Below the pieces are notes generated by a model. That model saw only the letters and a program-made list of their open reading frames with translations. It was not told the origin of the DNA and made no database searches. From NCBI GenBank assembly GCA_029907315.1, contig JARYME010000011.1, positions 1-45,884 of the forward strand: a stretch of DNA of 45,884 nucleotides. The letters are read 5' to 3'. This document shows positions 8,120 to 16,205 of the stretch, piece by piece. The stretch is from Armatimonadota bacterium (GTDB lineage Bacteria; Armatimonadota; UBA5829). Both the position numbers and the translations under genes were made by a program. Numbering within the stretch: position 1 is the first letter of the stretch; the number at the start of each line of letters is the position of its first letter.

Positions 8120-10438
8120 CTACCTGCTCTCAGGTCTCTTGTGAACACTGCAGATATGTGTCGGCACTTCGTCCACCGGTAGACGTTTCTTCACGGTCGG
8201 GCAGTACGGTCCAGCCAGCAACCCTGTTTCAGAACACACGTATACGGTCGTGAGCTGACGTTCCTGGGTCGGGCTCGACTCCGACGGTGTTGTTGTCGTG
8301 CGCGCTTCGCCTCGTGGTTCCGCAGGGTGAATCGTACAATAAGACGTCGGCGCGTTGCCGACTTCAAAGGTCTCCAGGTGTGTAGAAGGACAGTTCGGCG
8401 TAGCCAGGAGCCCGCTGTCGTCACAAATTCTGTAAGAGCGCGTGCTTGGCGGGACTGCTTTAGTGTCGCTGTCGGTGTGCCTATTGGTTTCAGCGCTTTC
8501 GTCCGGGCTTTTCGCCGGTTCAACGTTTTCTTCTGAGTGCCGTTTTCGCGTAACTGCATTTTTCGCTTCTTTCTCTTGGCGAATTCTGTCGTAAATGGGA
8601 ATGGCCTTCAGCATGAACTCCCGCCATATAGGCACACAAATAACACCGCCGTAGGCCCGGCGCATCGGAGAGTAATCGTCATTGCCCGCCCAACAGGCGG
8701 CTACGAGTTTGCCCGGCACATAGCCGATAAACCATGCGTCCCTATCATCGTTGGTAGTACCGGTCTTGCCGCGAGCTTCCGGTACGTCCTTTGCTCGAAA
8801 TCCCGTGCCGCCTCGGCCTACTACCACCGCCCGCAGGCATTCGTCCATCATTTCACAGGTTCGCTTGGAGATCACTTGCCTGCCTTCGGGAGAATAATCC
8901 TCGAGTGTTTCCCCGCGGCTGTTTGCGACGCGAATTACACAGGAAGGCTCAACGTGAATCCCCTCGTTGGCATAGGTGCCATAAGCTGATGCCATTTCCA
9001 AAGGATGCACGCCCTTGACGCCGCCTATCGCAGTGGAGAGGTATGGTTCGAGTTCTGAGGTGATACCCATCAGCTGTGCGTACTTGATAACTCTATGTAT
9101 TCCGATTTTGTCGGCCACTTTGATCGCAGGTATGTTGATGGACCTTGCGATTGCGTCCTTTATCGTTACCCAACCGTGGTATTTTCCGTCGTAGTTCTTG
9201 GGCCGCCACAGCTTGCCGTTGGCTCCAGGTCTCACGAAAGGGGCGTCCAGGATTCTGTCCGACGGCTTCATCCCACATTCCTCGAATGCCGCGGTGTAGA
9301 CAAAAACTTTGAAGGCGCTTCCCGGCTGCCTGCCGTGACCTTGTGTGCAGCGGTTGAAATAGCTGTTGGGATTGACACTTCCCACCATTGCCCTGATGTA
9401 GCCGTTTGCAGGCTCTAGAGCCACGAAGCAGCCTTCGGTAACGTGGCGTTCCTTCGAGTGAGCGCGGATAGTTTCTCGGAGGGCTTTTTCTGCTATTTTC
9501 TGCATTTCGAAGTTGAGGGTTGTGTAGACCCTAAGACCGCCGGAGAAGATAACGTCGTCCGGATATCTTTTTCTAAGCTCCCGCACGACATAATCCACGA
9601 AATGAGGAGCGCGGTATGTGCTCCGGCCTCGCCGCCGCGGAACGATTCTTATCCGCTCTCTTTTTGCTTGGTCTCTTTCCTCCGGGGTGATGTAGCCCAG
9701 CTCACACATTCGGTTCAAAACAACGTCGCGACGCCTGAGTGCAGCTTGGAGGTTTTCATGGGGTGAGTACACCGACGGCTTCTGAGGCAGTCCCGCAAGG
9801 AGTGCACATTCCGACAGTGTAAGTTGGCTTACGTCTTTACCGAAGTAGATTCGCGAAGCCGCCTGTACCCCGAAGGCGCCACTGCCGTAGTAAACCCTGT
9901 TCAGGTACAACTCGAGGATCTTGTCTTTGGTGAAGTTGCGCTCGAGCAGGATGGCAAGAACCGCCTCCTGCGCTTTGCGCTCGACGGTTTTTTCTTGAGT
10001 CAAGTAAACGTTCCTGGCGAGCTGCTGAGTGATAGTGCTCCCACCTTGGAGTATGCGGTGTCCGCGTATGTTCTGCCACAGGGCTCTTGCAATCCCGCGT
10101 ATGTCAACACCAGAGTGTTCGTAAAAACGAGCATCCTCGATTGCGATTGTCGCGTTGCGGAGAGCCATTGGGATGTCCTTGAGCGGGACGTTGGTACGGT
10201 CCTCTCTAAAGATGCGAGCCAGGATCACGCCGTCCGCAGAGTATATGATGGTCGCCTCGGGAGCTTCGACAGCCTGCACCTTGGGTAGAATACTTGAGAG
10301 ATTCACGAACATAGCAAGCCCGACACCGACGGACGAGCTGATGCCCACAAGTATCATCACCTGCAGGGCCGTGACTATCTTGCGGATCCTGCTTTTCCGA
10401 AGCTTGGAAGAGGCTTTGTTTACTGAAGGAGGACTCAT
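8120..10438 (-). CDS. mrcA: Class A penicillin-binding protein 1A (glycosyltransferase/transpeptidase)
   Basis: A bifunctional PBP of 772 aa. A membrane anchor spans residues ~22-46. The GT51 glycosyltransferase domain (~65-240) carries EDARFYEH at 101-108 with the catalytic Glu and QGGSTITQQL at 131-140. The transpeptidase domain has SAFK at 374-377, SIN at 433-435 and KTG at 558-560. It polymerises lipid II and cross-links the strands on the periplasmic side. After a low-complexity linker, the C-terminus carries two copies of a Cys module, C672-x10-C683-x17-C701-x2-H704 and C735-x10-C746-x16-C763-x2-H766, each with a GLLA motif. GGAG lies 9 nt before the ATG. A TATAAT box is at 10468-10463. 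Called ponA in Gram-positive nomenclature. Confidence 0.93.
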   Translation of the reverse strand: MSPPSVNKASSKLRKSRIRKIVTALQVMILVGISSSVGVGLAMFVNLSSILPKVQAVEAPEATIIYSADGVILARIFREDRTNVPLKDIPMALRNATIAIEDARFYEHSGVDIRGIARALWQNIRGHRILQGGSTITQQLARNVYLTQEKTVERKAQEAVLAILLERNFTKDKILELYLNRVYYGSGAFGVQAASRIYFGKDVSQLTLSECALLAGLPQKPSVYSPHENLQAALRRRDVVLNRMCELGYITPEERDQAKRERIRIVPRRRGRSTYRAPHFVDYVVRELRKRYPDDVIFSGGLRVYTTLNFEMQKIAEKALRETIRAHSKERHVTEGCFVALEPANGYIRAMVGSVNPNSYFNRCTQGHGRQPGSAFKVFVYTAAFEECGMKPSDRILDAPFVRPGANGKLWRPKNYDGKYHGWVTIKDAIARSINIPAIKVADKIGIHRVIKYAQLMGITSELEPYLSTAIGGVKGVHPLEMASAYGTYANEGIHVEPSCVIRVANSRGETLEDYSPEGRQVISKRTCEMMDECLRAVVVGRGGTGFRAKDVPEARGKTGTTNDDRDAWFIGYVPGKLVAACWAGNDDYSPMRRAYGGVICVPIWREFMLKAIPIYDRIRQEKEAKNAVTRKRHSEENVEPAKSPDESAETNRHTDSDTKAVPPSTRSYRICDDSGLLATPNCPSTHLETFEVGNAPTSYCTIHPAEPRGEARTTTTPSESSPTQERQLTTVYVCSETGLLAGPYCPTVKKRLPVDEVPTHICSVHKRPESR

Positions 10439-10564
10439 AGTATCTTACTCCAAACGAACTTGATTATAGCATGTCGGTGAGCGCAGCCCGCAATTGCCAA
10501 GCCTGGACGAGGCGGTCTGAACGGGTATGATATAATTTGAGAAAAGCTCTCGAGACGCTGCAGA
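10439..10564. promoter_or_regulatory. Divergent promoter region between ponA/mrcA and queD
   Basis: A TATAAT hexamer on the minus strand (10468-10463) lies about 25-30 nt before the mrcA start. A TATAAT on the plus strand (10531-10536) lies about 30 nt before the queD start. Neither has a convincing -35 at 16-18 nt spacing, so they may be extended or activator-dependent promoters. The two hexamers are 62 nt apart and would drive transcription away from each other. Confidence 0.45.
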
Positions 10565-10927
10565 ATGTACGAAATATCCATAGAAGACACTTTCGATTCG
10601 GCTCACAGCCTCCGAGAATACACAGGGGCTTGCAGGAATCTCCACGGCCATACCTACAGGGTAACTGCGCGTTTTCGACTTTCGCAACTGGACGAAACCG
10701 GTATGGCTTTGGACTTTCGCAAAGCAAAAGAGTCTCTTCGGTCGGTGTTGGATTACCTTGACCACAAATATATAAACGATTTGCCTGAATTTGCGGTGCA
10801 GAATCCTACTGCCGAAAACATCGCTCGGTTCATATACGAAAGACTCAAACCAAATGAGCCGCACCTATACAGTGTAAGTGTTTGGGAAACAGCTACGTCC
10901 TGCGCTACATACTTCGAAAATGCTTAG
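10565..10927 (+). CDS. queD: 6-carboxytetrahydropterin synthase QueD
   Basis: A 120-aa protein of the 6-pyruvoyl-tetrahydropterin synthase fold, normal QueD length. The zinc site is visible as H14 (in SAHSL) and H27/H29 (in HGHTY), and C23 is the catalytic Cys in ACRNLHGH. A later DHKYIND segment supplies the conserved Asp-His, and a C-terminal Glu in SVWETA matches the pterin-anchoring Glu. QueD converts 7,8-dihydroneopterin triphosphate to 6-carboxy-5,6,7,8-tetrahydropterin, the second step to preQ0 and queuosine. queE follows 81 nt downstream on the same strand, which supports QueD over a eukaryote-type PTPS. queC, queF and folE are not in the window. Confidence 0.92.
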   Translation: MYEISIEDTFDSAHSLREYTGACRNLHGHTYRVTARFRLSQLDETGMALDFRKAKESLRSVLDYLDHKYINDLPEFAVQNPTAENIARFIYERLKPNEPHLYSVSVWETATSCATYFENA

Positions 10928-11008
10928 CATCTCACATAGGGTCCACCGTTTGCACAGCAATCGTATCTATCACGAGCCGATAAATCTCCTTGCGGGAAGT
11001 GCGCGTAG

Positions 11009-11749
11009 ATGAACCGTGTGAGCGTCGGTTGGATACACGAGGTTTTTTCTTCCATTCAGGGCGAAGGAATTTTCTGCGGCCAAAGGCACGTTTTCGTCAG
11101 GTTTGCAGGGTGCAACCTGTCGTGCAGTTACTGTGACACTCCGGGTGCTAGACTGCAAAATCCATCTGCGTGCCGCGTCGTCCCAGGTGCTGACAGTTGT
11201 AGCTGCCTGAGTTTGCATAACCCGGTCGACGCGGACGGCCTTTTTGAACACTGCAGGAATCTCGTCGGCAGAGCCGTTTGCTTGACCGGTGGTGAACCGC
11301 TGATGCAGGCCGAGTTTTGCGCTGCTTTGGCACGCAGGTTCAGACAAGAAGGCCATGTGATACATCTTGAAACCAACGGCACGCTGGCCGAAGCTTTGCC
11401 GAGTCTGAACGGGCTTGTGGATGTAATCGCCATGGATATGAAGATTCCCAGCACGAGCGGATGCGAATTGTGGCAAACACACGAGCTTTTCCTAACTAGA
11501 GCGTTGGAAACGAAAGCTTTTGTGTTCGTCAAAGCCATTGTCGACGCGCGCACTGAGGAGTCTGAAATCTTGCAGTGTGCGGACATTATCGCATCCAAAA
11601 ATCGCCGCCTGCCTCTTGTTATCCAGCCGGTGAACGGGAAGAAGAGTGTGCCTGGGGAACATCTTTTGAGGCTGCAGGAGGCGGCCCTGCGTCTTGTAGA
11701 CGACGTTCGCGTAATTCCTCAATGCCACAAAGTATTGGAGCTTCCCTGA
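11009..11749 (+). CDS. queE: 7-carboxy-7-deazaguanine synthase QueE (radical SAM)
   Basis: A 246-aa radical-SAM enzyme. The cluster motif is C35-x3-C39-x2-C42, the canonical CxxxCxxC, followed by YCDT. QGEG near residues 17-20 and LTGGEPL near 93-98 are typical QueE and radical-SAM motifs. The enzyme rearranges 6-carboxytetrahydropterin to 7-carboxy-7-deazaguanine using SAM and one [4Fe-4S] cluster, directly after QueD. A segment of about 25 residues after YCDT (rich in Cys and Ser) is an insertion compared with short QueE proteins. The start is ATG; the RBS is weak. An HgdB-family gene begins 1 nt after its stop, so the two are probably translated together. Confidence 0.92.
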   Translation: MNRVSVGWIHEVFSSIQGEGIFCGQRHVFVRFAGCNLSCSYCDTPGARLQNPSACRVVPGADSCSCLSLHNPVDADGLFEHCRNLVGRAVCLTGGEPLMQAEFCAALARRFRQEGHVIHLETNGTLAEALPSLNGLVDVIAMDMKIPSTSGCELWQTHELFLTRALETKAFVFVKAIVDARTEESEILQCADIIASKNRRLPLVIQPVNGKKSVPGEHLLRLQEAALRLVDDVRVIPQCHKVLELP

Positions 11750-11750
11750 T

Positions 11751-12770
11751 ATGAAGCGCATAGGAATAACTACCACGATACCCGTTGAGATCGTCTACGC
11801 GGCAGAATGTACTCCTGTCGATCTCAACAACGTCTTTATCACCTCACCAGACCCTGCAAGCCTCGTTGCTCGTGCGGAGCTTGACGGTTACCCTCGAACC
11901 GCCTGCGGATGGATTAAGGGTATTTACGCCACCGTGATCCAAGGAGGCTACGACGCAATAGTGGCGGTGGTCGAGGGTGACTGTTCGCAGACGCAGGCGA
12001 TGGTCGAGACTCTGGCTTCCGCGGGCGTAGAAATAATCCCGTTTGCATATCCCTACAGTCGAGACGCCGACTTGCTCCGCGCACAGATGGAAAAACTCAT
12101 AGACAGGCTCGGAACTACCTGGGAAGCGGCTCTCGAATGGAAGGAGAAACTTGACAGAGTGCGCCGCGAGGTCTGGCTACTGGACGAGCTGACTTGGACT
12201 CGCGGAACCGTTACATCATACGAGAACCATTACTACCAGGTATGCTGCAGCGATTTCAACGGTAATCCGGAAGCATTTCTTGAAGAGGTCAGGGCAGTAA
12301 ATCAGAGAGCTATGGAAGCGGAGCCCATAAGCCATTCTGGCCGACAGCCGCTGCGTTTGGGATACATCGGTGTGCCTCCGATATTCACGGACTTCTACGA
12401 ATGGACAGAATCACTCGGCGTGCGAATCGTTTTCAACGAGGTGCAGCGTCAGTTTTCGATGCCATTTGAGACGGACGATCTGGTCGAACAGTACTTGAAG
12501 TACACCTATCCCTATGACATATTTGGTCGCATCGAAGACATAAACAGGGAGGTACGCCGGCGTGGCATAGTTGGTCTGATTCATTACACCCAGAGCTTCT
12601 GCTTCCGGCAGATTCAGGACCTAATCATCCGCCGGCACGTCGATGTTCCCATCCTGACGATTGAGGGAGACGCACCTTGCCCCTTGGATGCTCGGACGAA
12701 GGTGCGAATCGAGAGCTTCGTCGAAATGCTCTCGTCAGCCCATTACCCTACCGGACTCGGCACAGCGTGA
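11751..12770 (+). CDS. 2-hydroxyacyl-CoA dehydratase/HgdB-family iron-sulfur protein, substrate unknown
   Basis: A 339-aa protein resembling the D/beta component of 2-hydroxyglutaryl-CoA dehydratase and benzoyl-CoA reductase (HgdB/BcrC family). Family-like features are an N-terminal PVEIVYAAECTPVD, an ACGWIKG segment, EGDCSQT and IHYTQSFCFRQIQD. Cys 20, 52, 78, 284 and 310 are candidate ligands; in studied members three Cys hold a [4Fe-4S] cluster. Real dehydratases need a second homologous subunit and an ATP-dependent activator (HgdC), and neither is encoded nearby. The ATG is 1 nt after the queE stop, which suggests a function linked to deazaguanine or another redox task rather than amino-acid fermentation. 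This is inference from position. I am confident of the family but not of the activity. Confidence 0.7.
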   Translation: MKRIGITTTIPVEIVYAAECTPVDLNNVFITSPDPASLVARAELDGYPRTACGWIKGIYATVIQGGYDAIVAVVEGDCSQTQAMVETLASAGVEIIPFAYPYSRDADLLRAQMEKLIDRLGTTWEAALEWKEKLDRVRREVWLLDELTWTRGTVTSYENHYYQVCCSDFNGNPEAFLEEVRAVNQRAMEAEPISHSGRQPLRLGYIGVPPIFTDFYEWTESLGVRIVFNEVQRQFSMPFETDDLVEQYLKYTYPYDIFGRIEDINREVRRRGIVGLIHYTQSFCFRQIQDLIIRRHVDVPILTIEGDAPCPLDARTKVRIESFVEMLSSAHYPTGLGTA

Positions 12771-12792
12771 ACCTAGATGAACTGTATGGTAA

Positions 12793-13278
12793 TTATGCAG
12801 ACTGACTGGCTGTGCTGATGTCCGGCACGCGTTCGCCGTTCATTATCGCGGCGATTGTCTCTTCGTCAAGCCCCAAAACGACTGCCAGCTCTTCTTCAAG
12901 AAGCTTCTTAGCCCGCTTGAGTTGATGTTGTTCGCTGACCTTTGGATATCGCGACTTCGGCTCGGTCATATGGCGTCTGATTGCACGAGCAAGTGCGATA
13001 GGATCGTTCCAGGCGAGGTCACGCAAGCCCGTTGTTTTGATGTTGTCGTCTTCCTCGCCCGAGAGGATAGCGAGAGCTTTTTTCAGCGTTTCGGGAGAAG
13101 CTACGGGTCTCAGTCCGACCTCATCGGCTGAGTCGACTGGGACAAAGATGGTGGAAGACAGCGCCGGCTTGGGAATCACATAGAATGCACGCTCTTGTCC
13201 ATCCTGGACGCGGGTTTCGATTCCGTCAATGATTCCGACGCCGTATCTGGGGTGCAAAACAAGATCGCCGATCTCCAT
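12793..13278 (-). CDS. carD: CarD/CdnL-family RNA polymerase-binding regulator
   Basis: A 161-aa protein with the CarD_CdnL_TRCF architecture. The N-terminal Tudor-like RNA-polymerase-interacting domain (residues ~1-60) starts EIGDLVLHPRYGVGII, the hallmark of the family, and the helical DNA-contacting domain follows (~65-150). CarD proteins bind the RNAP beta subunit and stabilise the open complex, often at rRNA promoters. The length matches bacterial CarD. Its ATG lies about 190 nt downstream of a near-consensus promoter at 13503-13475, so the transcript has an unusually long leader with two small hairpins. It is convergent with the HgdB-like gene and divergent from gyrA. Confidence 0.9.
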   Translation of the reverse strand: MEIGDLVLHPRYGVGIIDGIETRVQDGQERAFYVIPKPALSSTIFVPVDSADEVGLRPVASPETLKKALAILSGEEDDNIKTTGLRDLAWNDPIALARAIRRHMTEPKSRYPKVSEQHQLKRAKKLLEEELAVVLGLDEETIAAIMNGERVPDISTASQSA

Positions 13279-13403
13279 TTCGAAGACATTCCCCCTTTTC
13301 GAGATCCTTGCGCCGGATATTTCAACCGCAGATTACTAGCTAAGAAACGTCCAGCGGGCTACTTGGCAAATCGCGTTTTTTACTTTGCGCCTATCGTGTG
13401 TTA

Positions 13404-13434
13404 GTCCGTGCGGACCCGATAACAGCGCTTATCG
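13404..13434 (-). other. Tandem hairpins in the carD leader
   Basis: Two adjacent perfect inverted repeats lie about 35-65 nt downstream of the predicted carD start site: CGATAA/TTATCG (13417-13422 with 13429-13434, 6-nt loop) and GTCCG/CGGAC (13404-13408 with 13411-13415). Read on the minus strand they would form consecutive hairpins in the 5' leader. No known riboswitch consensus was recognised. Confidence 0.4.
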
Positions 13435-13474
13435 AGGTAGGCGGGGCGAGGAATCCGCTCCGAAAACCATTTAT

Positions 13475-13503
13475 AGTATATCACGCTTTGGCGGATTAGT
13501 CAA
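13475..13503 (-). promoter_or_regulatory. Promoter for carD, near sigma-70 consensus
   Basis: On the minus strand TTGACT (13503-13498) is followed after 17 nt by TATACT (13480-13475). Transcription would start near 13468, leaving a leader of about 190 nt before the carD ATG at 13278. Confidence 0.75.
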
Positions 13504-13538
13504 CCGGGTCTGACAAAGCTCCCCCACGGTGGCTATTC

Positions 13539-13568
13539 TTGACCGAACACTTACACAAATCGTATAAT
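13539..13568 (+). promoter_or_regulatory. Promoter for gyrA, near sigma-70 consensus
   Basis: TTGACC (13539-13544) and TATAAT (13563-13568) are separated by 18 nt and lie 40 nt before the gyrA TTG start. An AGAGGTGA ribosome-binding site precedes that start by 4 nt. The rest of the 329-nt carD-gyrA intergenic region holds the carD promoter and leader; nothing else was seen. Confidence 0.75.
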
Positions 13569-13607
13569 AGGACAGCTTAATTCTCCCCCTTGTGAAGAGG
13601 TGACCGC

Positions 13608-16175
13608 TTGGGAAACATCGCACGTGAGGTTATCCCTATAAACATAGAAGACGAGCTGCGGCGCTCGTATATGGACTATGCAATGAGCGTGATCATCTCA
13701 CGCTCATTCGTAGACGTCAAGGATGGTCTGAAGCCGGTCCAACGACGAATCCTCGTAGCAATGAACGACCTGCACCTCGGGCCAAGCGCCCAACACCGCA
13801 AATCAGCTAAGGTCGCAGGCGACTGTTCAGGAAACTATCACCCACACTCTTCAGAGGTCATATATCCGACCATGGTTCGGATGGCGCAGGACTTCAATAC
13901 GCGCTATCCGCTGGTAGACGGACAGGGAAACTTCGGTTCCATAGACCCCGATCCTCCAGCCGCTATGCGCTACACGGAAGTCCGAATGTCTCCCATAGCG
14001 GTCGAAATGCTGGAGGATTTGGAGAAAGACACCGTCGAGTGGCTAGATAACTATGACCAGACGCGCAAGGAGCCAAAGGTTCTGCCGGCGAAGTTCCCCA
14101 ACCTATTGGCGAACGGCACCGAGGGTATTGGTGTCGGAATGGCTTCAAAGATTCCGCCGCACAACCTCAAGGAACTCTGCGATGGCCTTATCTACCTAAT
14201 CGACCACCCCGATGCCTCTGTAACGGACTTGATGCGCTTCATAAAGGGCCCGGATTTCCCGACTGCTGGGCTGGTATTGGGAACTCGCGGCATAAAGGCA
14301 GCCTACGAAACAGGGCGAGGCCAAATTGTAGTCCAGGCACAGACTAATATTGAACCAATAGAAGGTGGGAAAAACGCCATCGTCATAACTGAGTTGCCGT
14401 ATCAAGTTTGGAAAAAGCCCCTTATTGAGAAGATAGCTCAGCTTCACAAGGAGCGGAAAATCGAAGGCATTACCGATATCTTCGACTACTCCGACCGGCA
14501 CGGTATCCGCATCCAGATTGAGCTGCGACGCGACGTGCAGCCCAGAAAGGTGCTCAACTATCTTCTGAAGCACACCGACCTGCGAAAAACATTCGGCGTG
14601 ATCATGCTGGTTGTCGTCGACGGGGCGCCTAAGATTCTAAACCTCAAGCAGCTCATGCAGCAGTATATAGACCACCGCACCACTGTGGTCGTGCGGCGCA
14701 CCGAATTCGACCTGAAGCGGGCCCGCAGTAGGGCTCACATACTCGAGGGGCTGCGTGTCGCCCTTGAGTTTCTCGATGAGATCATAGCAATCATTCGTCG
14801 GTCGCCTAACTCAGAGGAAGCTCGAAACACATTGATGTCGCGGTTCGGCCTTTCTCAGCTTCAGGCGGAGGCGATCTTAAATATGCAGCTCCGCCAACTG
14901 ACCGCCTTGGAGCGCGAGAAGATCGAAGAGGAGTACAAAGGCCTCCTAAAAAGGATGGCCTACTTGGAGGATTTGCTCTCCGATCCCGTCAAGATACTGG
15001 GGGTTATAAAGGACGAGCTGCGATATCTGAAGGACAAGTATGGGGACGAACGGCGAACGCGGATTGTGCCGATGGAAGCTGAGGAAATCGGCGAAGAGGA
15101 CGTAATCCCCGAAGAAAACGTCGTCATAACGATAACGCGGGACGGCTACATTAAGCGCGTGCCCATCGACACTTATCGCTCCCAGCGGCGCGGTGGCAAG
15201 GGCAAGATTGGTGCAACCGCCAAGGAAGAAGACAAGCTCGCACACCTATTTGTGGCAACTACGCACGACTACGTGCTCTTCTTCACGGACCGCGGACGTG
15301 TATACAAACTCAAGGCATACGAAATACCCCAAGCGTCGCGGCAGGCAATGGGCGCCGCCATAATAAACTTGATCAATATCGAGCCCGGCGACAGGATAAC
15401 CGCCACTGTAGCCGTAAGGGACATGGACGTCGAAGGCTACATGATAATGGCGACGGAGCTGGGTGAAGTAAAGAAGACCGATCTTTCGGAGTTTCAGAAC
15501 CTGCGGTCGAACGGTCTAAAGTGCTTTGACATAGAAGAAGGGGACGCGCTGAGGTGGGTCGCCATATCGCGAGGCAATGATGAGGTGATCCTCGTAACGC
15601 GCAATGGGATGTCCATCAGATTTCACGAGAACGACCTGCGTAGCGCCGGACGCACGGCAGGCGGCGTGCGAGGAATCAAGTTGGAGGATGGCGACCGGGT
15701 GGTCGGTATGGCGCTGGTGAGGCCCAACTGCGATCTGCTTGTGGTTACGGAAAACGGGTTCGGCAAGCGGACTCCGCTGGAGCAGTATCGTCGGCAGGCG
15801 CGCGGCGGCAAGGGCATAAAGACGATGAACATTACCGAAAAGACCGGTAAAATCGTCGAGACTGCGGTGGTCGATGACTCCGACAAAATAATGATCGTTA
15901 CTTCCGGCGGCATTGTGTTAAAGATTCGAGTGGCAGAGATCAGAGTGAGTGGCAGATCTACACAAGGCGTCCGATTGATCAATCTCGCTCCTGGCGACAC
16001 AGTGGCATCTCTGGCACGCGTTCCCACAGCGGAAGCACCGAGCGAGGGAGCACATCCTGCCGCAGCTCGCAAACCGCTCGAGCAACTCGATTACTCCGAG
16101 GAAGAACCCGACGAGGAAGAGCTGGAGGAAGAGATAAGTGAAGAAGACGCCGACTCGGAGGATACCGCTGAATAG
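13608..16175 (+). CDS. gyrA: DNA gyrase subunit A
   Basis: An 855-aa type IIA topoisomerase subunit. The winged-helix cleavage domain has the catalytic Tyr at Y122 in AAMRYTE. A long coiled-coil and gate region follows, and the six-bladed C-terminal DNA-wrapping domain begins near residue 500 with the GyrA box QRRGGKG at 526-532, which marks gyrase rather than topoisomerase IV. It works with GyrB to introduce negative supercoils. The pocket normally reading GDSAVYD is SSEVIYP here (81-87), so the Ser83 and Asp87 positions are Glu and Pro. The last ~25 residues are almost all acidic. The TTG start at 13608 is set by AGAGGTGA just upstream. gyrB is not adjacent. Confidence 0.95.
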   Translation: MGNIAREVIPINIEDELRRSYMDYAMSVIISRSFVDVKDGLKPVQRRILVAMNDLHLGPSAQHRKSAKVAGDCSGNYHPHSSEVIYPTMVRMAQDFNTRYPLVDGQGNFGSIDPDPPAAMRYTEVRMSPIAVEMLEDLEKDTVEWLDNYDQTRKEPKVLPAKFPNLLANGTEGIGVGMASKIPPHNLKELCDGLIYLIDHPDASVTDLMRFIKGPDFPTAGLVLGTRGIKAAYETGRGQIVVQAQTNIEPIEGGKNAIVITELPYQVWKKPLIEKIAQLHKERKIEGITDIFDYSDRHGIRIQIELRRDVQPRKVLNYLLKHTDLRKTFGVIMLVVVDGAPKILNLKQLMQQYIDHRTTVVVRRTEFDLKRARSRAHILEGLRVALEFLDEIIAIIRRSPNSEEARNTLMSRFGLSQLQAEAILNMQLRQLTALEREKIEEEYKGLLKRMAYLEDLLSDPVKILGVIKDELRYLKDKYGDERRTRIVPMEAEEIGEEDVIPEENVVITITRDGYIKRVPIDTYRSQRRGGKGKIGATAKEEDKLAHLFVATTHDYVLFFTDRGRVYKLKAYEIPQASRQAMGAAIINLINIEPGDRITATVAVRDMDVEGYMIMATELGEVKKTDLSEFQNLRSNGLKCFDIEEGDALRWVAISRGNDEVILVTRNGMSIRFHENDLRSAGRTAGGVRGIKLEDGDRVVGMALVRPNCDLLVVTENGFGKRTPLEQYRRQARGGKGIKTMNITEKTGKIVETAVVDDSDKIMIVTSGGIVLKIRVAEIRVSGRSTQGVRLINLAPGDTVASLARVPTAEAPSEGAHPAAARKPLEQLDYSEEEPDEEELEEEISEEDADSEDTAE

Positions 16176-16205
16176 GTGTGTGGACGACGTGTTCCGGAGG
16201 TTGAA

